From: JACPLA01 sp035291905
GTDB taxonomy: Bacteria; Bacteroidota; Ignavibacteria; UBA10030
NCBI GenBank assembly: GCA_035291905.1
Contig: DATDRF010000277.1
Span: 1 to 19,860 of the forward strand
Reading direction: 5' to 3'
DNA: 19,860 nt
The notes under the pieces were generated by a model that searched no databases, was not told the DNA's origin, and worked only from the letters and a program-made list of their open reading frames with translations. Shown here in pieces: positions 14,405 through 19,860 of the stretch; position 1 is the first letter of the stretch, and each line of letters begins with the position of its first letter. Made by a program: the position numbers and the translations under genes.

Positions 14405-15010
14405 TTACCTGCTTGCTGTCGTTTGTGTACCCGCGCCGACGAGCAGATGAATGCGGGCCTCTTTGTCGATGATTGACCAGCCCTCCCCGACGTCAAAATC
14501 CTCGCGGTTTATTGTGAATTCCGACTCGAACCCCACTAGCGTACCGAGCCTTCCTCCAGCCTTGTTGACCCCTGCAATTCTGACAGGGAGCGTGATCCGC
14601 TTTGTTATTCCCCTGATGGTGAGATCGCCCTCAACGGCCATAGTGTCGCGGACGACGGACCTGATTCCGACGCTCTTGAATCTCATTGTGGGATATCGCC
14701 TGACATGGAAGAATTCCTCTGAGCGCAAGGCGCTGTCGCGGTCTTCGTTCCTGCTGTCGATGCTCGATGTATTGATCACAATCTCGACCTTTGTGGCTGC
14801 CGGCCGTTGGGGGTCGAATTCGATCGTCCCGTCGAAGTCCTTGAAACGACCCTCTTCTTTAAATACTGCCCACTTGTAGATTGAAAAGCCGACGTGGCTG
14901 TCTTCTTTCCTGATCCGGAGCAGCAAAGATTGTGCGTTAAGGTTTTCGATCAGGTCCGAAGCCATTGCCATTGCGAGGACCAGTGCTGTGAGAATCACGC
15001 GTCTACCCAT
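14405..15010 (-). CDS. YceI-family lipid-binding periplasmic protein
   Basis: This 201-residue exported protein belongs to the YceI family, lipocalin-like barrels that bind isoprenoid quinones or other long hydrophobic molecules. The signal segment is VILTALVLAMAMAS. The family pattern is clear: HVGFSIYKWAVF, then GRFKDFDGTIEFDP, SIDSRNEDRDSALRSEEFFH, YPTMRFKSVGIR, GDLTIRGITKRITLPV and a final FDVGEGWSIID. The start at 15010 is supported by AGGAGG at 15020-15015, four bases upstream; an in-frame ATG at 15037 is less likely. It shares a transcript with the secreted dioxygenase 13 nt downstream, which suggests, but does not prove, a shared role with aromatic or quinone-like compounds. Confidence 0.88.
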   Translation of the reverse strand: MGRRVILTALVLAMAMASDLIENLNAQSLLLRIRKEDSHVGFSIYKWAVFKEEGRFKDFDGTIEFDPQRPAATKVEIVINTSSIDSRNEDRDSALRSEEFFHVRRYPTMRFKSVGIRSVVRDTMAVEGDLTIRGITKRITLPVRIAGVNKAGGRLGTLVGFESEFTINREDFDVGEGWSIIDKEARIHLLVGAGTQTTASR

Positions 15011-15100
15011 AGAGCCTCCTTCTGAAAGGGTGTTCAAGGAATATGATGCCGCGGAGGGTTAATGGGTTTGATACGCGAGACGAATGAACAAGAAGGGAAG

Positions 15101-15394
15101 TTAGCGATGCTGGAGGAGGGAGCGCACAATTTCGTCCCACTCCTGATGAAGATCGAGGTCCGAAGTGTCCTTTCCCGCCCGCGAGTACCAGTAGCGGGCG
15201 TTCGAAAGATCTCCTTCCTTTCGATGGAGATGGGCATGTACCCAGGCAGCAGCGGAGGACGATTCGTCCTGCACGAGATGGTGTGCTTTCTTCCAGTCCC
15301 CCTTGGCTTCGTGCCACAGCGCCTGAAGAGGGGTGCTAAGGCCCGGGGGAACGGATGTTTCCGTGAGGCTTTTTCTGAGCTCTGCGGGGGTCAC
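15101..15394 (-). CDS. Small TPR-like protein, conserved hypothetical
   Basis: This 97-residue protein starts with GTG, overlapping the stop of the upstream membrane-protein gene by four bases (GTGA). Residues 22-55 (LQALWHEAKGDWKKAHHLVQ) and 54-75 (AHLHRKEGDLSNARYWYSRAG) form two helix-turn-helix units of tetratricopeptide type. The HLHRKEGDLSNARYWYSRAG part resembles a widespread family of small soluble hypothetical proteins found in Bacteroidota and other phyla. No catalytic residues stand out. A role in protein contact is the general inference for TPR-like units. Its end is followed by 90 nt without clear signals before the YceI gene. Confidence 0.7.
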   Translation of the reverse strand: MTPAELRKSLTETSVPPGLSTPLQALWHEAKGDWKKAHHLVQDESSSAAAWVHAHLHRKEGDLSNARYWYSRAGKDTSDLDLHQEWDEIVRSLLQHR

Positions 15395-15774
15395 TGCGTT
15401 TTCGGTGTTCTCAGGAATGCGACGAGAAAGAGAGTGGCCAGCAAGAGATCGACGCCACCGAACCAGAGAAGCAATGTTGCGACGCGGTCCTGTGAATACA
15501 GGACGGCCAACGCGGCGGCAAAAGAAATCTTCTCCACGATTGCCGCGATCATAAGCAATCGATAGCGTTCAGGATTTGTGCTGATGATCAGGAAAGCAAG
15601 CTGCCATGCAAGCGTGACTCCAATGAAACCGTAGTAATTCTCCGGATGGGTAATCAGAGGCGGGAAATCGATATTTGCCTGATTCTCGCCGAAGTACATT
15701 GGTGTCATGAGGAGGATCCCATAGACACCGGCAATGAAGAATACCCATTTGGCAAAATTCATCTGCTTGAGCAT
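15391..15774 (-). CDS. Four-helix membrane protein, hypothetical
   Basis: This is a 127-residue membrane protein of unknown function. Four hydrophobic segments are visible: about 9-27 (KWVFFIAGVYGILLMTPMYF), 46-65 (YYGFIGVTLAWQLAFLIIST), 72-92 and 100-121 (TLLLWFGGVDLLLATLFLVAF). The loop between helices 1 and 2 contains PENYYGF, and NPERYR follows helix 2. I chose the ATG at 15774. The frame stays open upstream to a GTG at 15933, but that would add 53 charged, alanine-rich residues overlapping the transporter gene. A possible promoter lies at 15806-15836. The stop overlaps the start of the TPR-like gene, so the two are probably translated together. Confidence 0.65.
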   Translation of the reverse strand: MLKQMNFAKWVFFIAGVYGILLMTPMYFGENQANIDFPPLITHPENYYGFIGVTLAWQLAFLIISTNPERYRLLMIAAIVEKISFAAALAVLYSQDRVATLLLWFGGVDLLLATLFLVAFLRTPKTQ

Positions 15775-15805
15775 GGTGAATCCGTTTGTTGTGGCTGAAT
15801 TGCGG

Positions 15806-15836
15806 GCAAGATAAATGATTTCCTCCTCAGGGTCAA
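15806..15836 (-). promoter_or_regulatory. Possible promoter for the four-helix membrane protein
   Basis: On the minus strand TTG (15836-15834) is separated by 20 bases from TATCTTGC (15813-15806). This matches TAnnTT of the Bacteroidota -7 box but not its last two bases. Spacing equals that of the better promoter at 10171-10201, and a leader of about 25-30 nt would result. Confidence 0.35.
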
Positions 15837-15919
15837 CCGCCGCCGCAGCGCGGTGGTGGGCAGCCCGATAGTTCGGGAAAACGCGCCAAGGATTCTGAGA
15901 GGAACGCTCGGCGGATGAT

Positions 15920-17122
15920 TCAGCGGCGGCCACCGGCGAGTTTCATCGAAGAGGGTGAACGGCGAAGAAGAATCATAGCCCATGTGCCGATGAAGGGGCC
16001 GACGGCAAGAAACGCGAAGGTCCAATTCCAGCCGACGAGCTGTTCTACTGCGGGCACAAGCCGAATCGTGACCATTGTCAGAAGGAATCCGAGGCTTGTC
16101 TGCAGGGTAAGGGCGGTACCCGCATAATCAGGTTCGCAGAGCTCGCTGACACATGCGGAGAATTGAGCGGAATCGGCGACGACGGCGAATCCCCAGATCA
16201 GACATAGCGCGGTCAGGATGAGGGGACTTGATCCGAAAAGGAATCCTACGAGCAGTGAACATGCACCGCTGAGGATGAGGGAGGCAATCGTGACGGTTGT
16301 TCTGCCCCATCGGTCGGCAAGAAACCCGGCGAGGAGACTTCCAAAGCCGCCCACACCAATGACGGCAAAGGAAACGATGCTGGCCCAAGATGGACTTATG
16401 CCGTCGGCAGAAAAACTTGCGAGAAGGAAAAGGGGAATCCAGACCCACATAGCGTACAGTTCCCACATGTGCCCGAGATACCCGAGGTTTGCCAGAACAA
16501 CATCCTTTTGGCGCGAGAGCGTCAGAACATACTTCCAGTTGAAGGGGGGAGTTGGAGTCTTGAATGGGCCTTCCTTCACGAAGAGCCCTGCGAGGAGGCC
16601 TCCTCCAAGAGCCGACATCGCTGAAACCAGCACCACGAATTGCCAGTCGGTTATTCCACCGAAAGCATTGATGAGGTGAGGAGAGGCTGTCCCAACGGTC
16701 AGTGCGCCGACCATGAGGCCTATGCCGACTCCTCTGTCCTCCTTTGTCCACGTGGCGATGATCTTCATTCCGACCGGATAGACTCCAGCGAGAAACAGCC
16801 CCGTGAGGAAGCGCAGGGGGATTGCCAGGGTCAGGTCGGTGGCGACGAGTGGAATGGCAATTGTCGACCCTGCTGCAAGACACGAAGAGACGGCAATCAA
16901 TCGAGGTGCGGGGATTCTGTCGGGGAGATTCAGCAACGCTGAGCCGAGCGCTCCGATGACAAACCCGACCTGAACCGACATTGTCAGCCAGGCACGGCCG
17001 GAATCGTCGAGTGACCACGCGACTGCCAGGGCCGGGACGACCGCGGTTGCAGAAAACCAGACGGACATCGCAAGAAGCTCGGAGAGCGAAAGAAGGATGA
17101 TGGCGCGCTGTTTGTCGGACAT
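15920..17122 (-). CDS. MFS transporter
   Basis: This 400-residue inner-membrane transporter of the major facilitator superfamily has about twelve hydrophobic helices. The first is AIILLSLSELLAMSVWFSAT. The second-half motif A, GFLADRWGRTT, lies after helix 8, the position expected for an MFS repeat. The first-half loop carries ALLNLPDRIPAPRL, a weak form of the same motif. Helix 4-5 region RFLTGLFLAGVYPVGMKIIA and ATWTKEDRGVGIGLMVGALT resemble nitrate/cyanate-type or organic-anion MFS carriers, but the substrate cannot be assigned. I use the ATG at 17122: an in-frame ATG at 17224 would translate through the peptidase terminator hairpin and add unlikely sequence. No strong ribosome-binding site is seen. 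Confidence 0.85.
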   Translation of the reverse strand: MSDKQRAIILLSLSELLAMSVWFSATAVVPALAVAWSLDDSGRAWLTMSVQVGFVIGALGSALLNLPDRIPAPRLIAVSSCLAAGSTIAIPLVATDLTLAIPLRFLTGLFLAGVYPVGMKIIATWTKEDRGVGIGLMVGALTVGTASPHLINAFGGITDWQFVVLVSAMSALGGGLLAGLFVKEGPFKTPTPPFNWKYVLTLSRQKDVVLANLGYLGHMWELYAMWVWIPLFLLASFSADGISPSWASIVSFAVIGVGGFGSLLAGFLADRWGRTTVTIASLILSGACSLLVGFLFGSSPLILTALCLIWGFAVVADSAQFSACVSELCEPDYAGTALTLQTSLGFLLTMVTIRLVPAVEQLVGWNWTFAFLAVGPFIGTWAMILLRRSPSSMKLAGGRR

Positions 17123-17177
17123 GGAGAAATGGATTAGGTCGAGAGCCCCGGCGGGACAGTCTGAGGTATGATCACAT

Positions 17178-17217
17178 AGAAAAATGCCGCAGTGGAGGAG
17201 ATCATCGCTGCGGCATT
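17178..17217 (-). terminator. Rho-independent terminator of the M28 peptidase gene
   Basis: On the minus strand AATGCCGCAG (17217-17208) pairs perfectly with CTGCGGCATT (17192-17183), ten base pairs around a 15-nt loop, running into CATTTTTCTAT. It starts 16 nt after the peptidase stop. It separates that gene from the MFS gene and rules out the longer MFS start. Confidence 0.88.
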
Positions 17218-17232
17218 CATCCATTCATGACG

Positions 17233-19338
17233 CTACTTTGACACTTTCTTCAGCATTCCAATCTTTTCCATCACCCGGGCATACTCCATCAAATCCGCCA
17301 GCTGAAGCGGCTCGAATTCTCCCGAGAGAAAATCCCTTATCTCCAGAAGCGATTTCTTCTTCCCGAGAAGAATATTGAATTCGGCAGTCATATGCTGCGG
17401 GATCTTTCCTAACGAGGCACGCTCTACGTCGGAGAGGCCCTCCATCGCAGCGCGCATTCTTCCGAAACCACCGCCACCCTGTCCCTCCGGCCGTTCAACG
17501 TACGTTCTTGATGCCGCGCGCTCCTCATCCGTCATCTTCGGTTCAACCGCCTTGGCTTTCTTTTGCTCAGCGCGGAGTCTGTAGTACGCCGTTACTTCTT
17601 CCTGAAGGGCGGACGAACGTTCCACAACGAGTTTTGCCAACGGTTCCAGTTTCTTCTTGCCATCGTCCGGCCTGTTGAACAGGACTGAAACTGTGCGAAT
17701 AACATCCTGCTCAACCTGGGCCTGATGGCGAACCGAGTTCTTTGCCTCTTTATAGGCTTCGATCAGCGTGTTACCGTCAGCCGCATCCGCCAAGTACGAG
17801 AGCCCCTTCCTTTGAGAATCGCCCATGCGCTCAACGCCCCGGCCGAACGATTCTGCGGCGACCTTATGGGCCATTTCGTCTTCAGCTGATGCAAGGACGC
17901 TCACGCAGCCGATTCCGACAACGGCGGCGCGTTTGAACTGGGTGGGATCCAGTTTGTCGGGTGTATCCTCGGATGAATGATACCACATGTCGGGCCAGGT
18001 GATGAACATGAGCGAGGGGATTCCGTGCTGCATGTAGGTCACATGGTCACTTGCACCGTAATGCTTGTCGATCTTGATGTAGAATGGGTCCCTGCTCCCG
18101 CGCGGGGAAACGACAGGAAGCGTGAATCCGTACCCACTTGAGCGGAAGCGCACTCTTTCCCGATTCAACTCCGCGATGAACTCCATCATGCTCTGGCCGA
18201 GATCATTGAGGAATGTGGGAAATGTGTCGGGAGTACGATGAAGGACCCAGAAGCTCGCACTTGTTGAGAGACGGATCCCCTCCATATCGAAATTCAGGTC
18301 GGCGATCATCTTCGCCTCGATGTCCTTGTGCTTGTTCAGCCAGGCGTTCGTGCCGCTGATTTCGGGTACCCAGAGGAAATGAATGGTCCGTTTCGGTTTT
18401 GGGAGCTTTCCTTCGTTGATGAGGCGAATGTAGGCACGGCCCATTTCCAAGGTCAAGGCACAGCCGGAGTTGTCGTCGTTGGCTCCTTGTTTGATGTATC
18501 CTTCATATAGGTGTGCAGAGACGCCGACCACCTGATCCGTGCTGCCATCGCCGGGAATTGTCGCATGAACAGTCTCCAGCTCGCCGGGGAATGTCTGGGC
18601 TTTTACGATGGATTTCAGCACGACCTTGCGGCCCGAGTTGAGTATCGCGGAAATTTGGCGGGCGATTCTCGGAGCGATGACCCATCCGAAGCCGGGTTTC
18701 TTGCCTTCGGGGGCATTAGAGGAGATTCCCGAAGAAAGCATCTGGTCCGGATAATCATCTGCTCTTAATGAGGTGTAACTGACGACTCCGACCGCCCCAC
18801 GTTCAAAGACCCCGAGGCGCTGAAGTGCGTTCGGTCCCGTTGATCCGAGAACAATCTTTCCCGAAACGTCTTTCCCTTCATAGTCTTCCTTGCGAGCTCC
18901 TGTTCCGACATCAACAACCTCGGCCGTTACTTCGCCCGATTCGCTATTGCCGGCAAGAGAAATGGCGACATCATAAATGTCATACAGTTTGCGGACCTCC
19001 GGCTCGACCATCCACAGTTCCCCTTGTGTGGGCTGCCAAAGTTGACCCTGACTTGGGAATGATTCAACTTCCACATTGTTGAACCCATATTCCTTGGCAA
19101 ATTTCACCATCACGTCGGTTTCGCGGAAGGTATTCTGATATTCACTGAGTGCGCGTACGCGGGGGTAAGGAACGAGCTCAAGTGTATGGTGCATTGCCCG
19201 TTCGCCTGATGCTTCGTTGATGACGGCGCGCATCTGATCCCAGGAGAGGAGAGTGCGATCTTCGCGCTCTTGGGCGATGATTTGTCCAAAGGCAAGGCAA
19301 AACAAGAAGAGGAGGATGGCCGGGGGGGTCCTTTTCAT
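17233..19338 (-). CDS. Secreted M28-type metallopeptidase with PA-like insert
   Basis: This 701-residue exported protein has a signal peptide (ILLFLFCLAFGQIIAQ). Residues about 120-245 look like a protease-associated (PA) insert (GKIVLGSTGPNALQRLG). Residues 250-480 are an M28 di-zinc peptidase domain. Expected metal ligands are H276 (VSAHLYEG), D288 (GANDDNSG), E326, D351 (NFDMEG) and H454 (MWYHSSEDTPD). The usual adjacent Glu-Glu pair is P325-E326 here, so the general-base Glu is absent. Residues 480-701 form a charged, helical C-terminal extension with a glycine patch (GQGGGGFGRM). AAAAGGA precedes the ATG by seven bases. It probably degrades peptides outside the cytoplasm, if active. Confidence 0.88.
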   Translation of the reverse strand: MKRTPPAILLFLFCLAFGQIIAQEREDRTLLSWDQMRAVINEASGERAMHHTLELVPYPRVRALSEYQNTFRETDVMVKFAKEYGFNNVEVESFPSQGQLWQPTQGELWMVEPEVRKLYDIYDVAISLAGNSESGEVTAEVVDVGTGARKEDYEGKDVSGKIVLGSTGPNALQRLGVFERGAVGVVSYTSLRADDYPDQMLSSGISSNAPEGKKPGFGWVIAPRIARQISAILNSGRKVVLKSIVKAQTFPGELETVHATIPGDGSTDQVVGVSAHLYEGYIKQGANDDNSGCALTLEMGRAYIRLINEGKLPKPKRTIHFLWVPEISGTNAWLNKHKDIEAKMIADLNFDMEGIRLSTSASFWVLHRTPDTFPTFLNDLGQSMMEFIAELNRERVRFRSSGYGFTLPVVSPRGSRDPFYIKIDKHYGASDHVTYMQHGIPSLMFITWPDMWYHSSEDTPDKLDPTQFKRAAVVGIGCVSVLASAEDEMAHKVAAESFGRGVERMGDSQRKGLSYLADAADGNTLIEAYKEAKNSVRHQAQVEQDVIRTVSVLFNRPDDGKKKLEPLAKLVVERSSALQEEVTAYYRLRAEQKKAKAVEPKMTDEERAASRTYVERPEGQGGGGFGRMRAAMEGLSDVERASLGKIPQHMTAEFNILLGKKKSLLEIRDFLSGEFEPLQLADLMEYARVMEKIGMLKKVSK

Positions 19339-19437
19339 TGGAGTATCCTTTTGGTAGTACGACGGATGATTGGAATTTTCGGAGTAAAGATTTTGAACAG
19401 GAATGTACGGAACGGGAGGGGAAAATCAAACGGATTA

Positions 19438-19610
19438 GAAAAAGAGGTAGTGTCTCAATTTCAAATATAGACTACAACGCAGAGTCGCAAAGGGCGCAGA
19501 CCTGCCTGCCGAAGTGAACACTCATCGGGAATTTCGACTTGGGATCGTCGGCACGCAGGCAGGTCTCTGCGTTAGAAACTACAACCAAATTGAGACACTA
19601 CCGAAAAAGA
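19438..19610. mobile_element. MITE-like element with 16-bp TIRs and 8-bp target duplication
   Basis: The element spans 19446-19602 (157 bp). The left end GGTAGTGTCTCAATTT (19446-19461) has an exact complement at 19587-19602. Immediately outside both ends is GAAAAAGA (19438-19445 and 19603-19610), a perfect 8-bp direct repeat as made by transposition. Inside, AGACCTGCCTGC (19498-19509) is complementary to 19555-19566, and AACGCAGAG recurs inverted near each end, so most of the element can fold on itself. There is no room for a transposase. Eight-base duplications occur in ISL3, IS66, IS256 and IS1595 families among others; I cannot assign the parent. Confidence 0.85.
19462..19491 (-). promoter_or_regulatory. 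Possible outward promoter in the MITE, facing the M28 gene
   Basis: On the minus strand TTTG (19491-19488) is followed by 18 bases and TATATTTG (19469-19462), a full match to TAnnTTTG, just inside the terminal repeat. The spacing is slightly short. It would give the peptidase mRNA a leader of about 115 nt. Confidence 0.4.
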
Positions 19611-19614
19611 CGGT

Positions 19615-19696
19615 GACACGAAGGACACAAAGAATACACGAAGAGACACGAAGAGTTCTTTGTGGTCCTTCGTGTCTCCTTCGTGCTCTTCGTGTC
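19615..19696. repeat. Imperfect palindrome built of ACACGAAG words
   Basis: Three ACACGAAG words (19616, 19636, 19646) are followed by three inverted copies. Two exact pairings exist: GACACGAAGGA (19615-19625) with 19666-19676, and GACACGAAGAG (19645-19655) with 19686-19696; these overlap so that different hairpins compete. On the minus strand it follows the partial gene and runs into GTCTTTTTC, so it may act as that gene's terminator. Confidence 0.75.
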
Positions 19697-19711
19697 ATGT
19701 TTTTTTCCTTA

Positions 19712-19860
19712 TTACTGCCAGAATTTCCACCAGGGGGAATTGCCGAGATTGAGGTATTTCTGCCACTTGTTGACCATCTCCGGATTCCCTTCGAGCATTC
19801 CGGCCCGGGTCACCCCTTCGGGGGGCGGAACGAGGAACGCGAGACGGTCATAGACGCGGG
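19712..19860 (-). CDS. Unidentified protein, C-terminal fragment
   Basis: An open minus-strand frame enters from the window edge and ends at TAA 19714-19712, giving 49 complete C-terminal codons. The visible residues include RVYDRLAFLVPPPEGVTRAG, then MLEGNPEMVNKWQKYLNLG and the end NSPWWKFWQ. The PPPEGVTR stretch and a tryptophan-rich terminus look like real coding sequence, and codon use fits the neighbours. I do not recognise the family with confidence. The first 5' part lies outside the window. The gap of 16 nt after the stop leads into the palindromic ACACGAAG cluster. Confidence 0.6.
   Translation of the reverse strand, partial: RVYDRLAFLVPPPEGVTRAGMLEGNPEMVNKWQKYLNLGNSPWWKFWQ

Noticed and set aside
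15775..15933. 53-residue GTG-started extension of the four-helix membrane protein
   Set aside because: It overlaps the transporter gene and is unlike the rest; a possible promoter lies inside it.
16128..17018. 296-codon frame on the minus strand
   Set aside because: It is an out-of-frame shadow of the MFS gene, with an Arg/Pro/His/Cys-rich product and no membrane segments.
17123..17224. 34-residue N-terminal extension of the MFS transporter
   Set aside because: It would be translated through the perfect terminator hairpin of the upstream peptidase gene and precedes the normal MFS N terminus.
1..19860. tRNA, rRNA, riboswitch, defence system or biosynthetic cluster
   Set aside because: No cloverleaf, rRNA segment or conserved leader was recognised by eye, and none of the genes belongs to known defence or biosynthetic families.

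Overview
The window reads as ordinary chromosome from a bacterium of the FCB group (Bacteroidota, Ignavibacteria, Chlorobi). Four things point there. The best promoter, upstream of the 1070-residue amidohydrolase, is TTG-N20-TAAGTTTG, which matches the Bacteroidota -33/-7 consensus (TTTG / TAnnTTTG) and not the E. coli one. A bTHX ribosomal protein gene is present. There is a DUF3078 outer-membrane protein. Several exported proteins have short signal peptides ending in AQ. Base composition is moderately GC-rich, so an AT-rich classical Bacteroides or Ignavibacterium is less likely. This is inference; no rRNA or tRNA is visible to settle it.

Layout. (1) 1-3016, plus strand: a TRAP transporter operon, dctP (5' truncated by the window edge), dctQ and dctM with overlapping stop/start codons, followed 13 nt later by a ferritin with all ferroxidase ligands. 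A hairpin terminator and a small repeat cluster follow. (2) 3193-6814, minus strand: a compact cassette of small genes reading bTHX, ABM-like protein, exported endonuclease/exonuclease/phosphatase, DinB-like protein, 81-residue membrane protein, dodecin, GNAT acetyltransferase, then a separate outer-membrane barrel. The bTHX gene is only 42 codons and easily missed. An 8-bp tandem repeat lies just upstream of it. (3) 6918-10130, minus strand: a large exported protein fusing a TolB/PD40 propeller to an amidohydrolase. (4) 10259-12079, plus strand: an L-2-hydroxyglutarate oxidase-like flavoprotein and a REP-associated tyrosine transposase with REP-like palindromes on both sides. (5) 12174-17122, minus strand: DUF3078 protein, haem-binding CxxCH protein, secreted intradiol dioxygenase, YceI protein, a small TPR-like protein, a four-helix membrane protein and an MFS transporter. 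(6) 17233-19338, minus strand: a secreted M28-type peptidase with its own terminator. (7) 19438-19711: a 157-bp MITE-like element with perfect 16-bp terminal inverted repeats and a perfect 8-bp target duplication, next to a palindromic cluster of ACACGAAG words. (8) 19712-19860: the 3' end of an unidentified minus-strand gene.

I found no defence island, biosynthetic cluster or CRISPR array. The most unusual parts are the two non-autonomous repeat systems (REP/transposase unit and MITE), the tandem octamer next to the ribosomal protein gene, and sequence departures at expected active-site positions in the peptidase and the amidohydrolase. Functionally the window is mostly cell-envelope and housekeeping: organic acid uptake, iron storage, flavin binding, secreted peptide or amide hydrolysis, and possible secreted aromatic-ring or redox chemistry.
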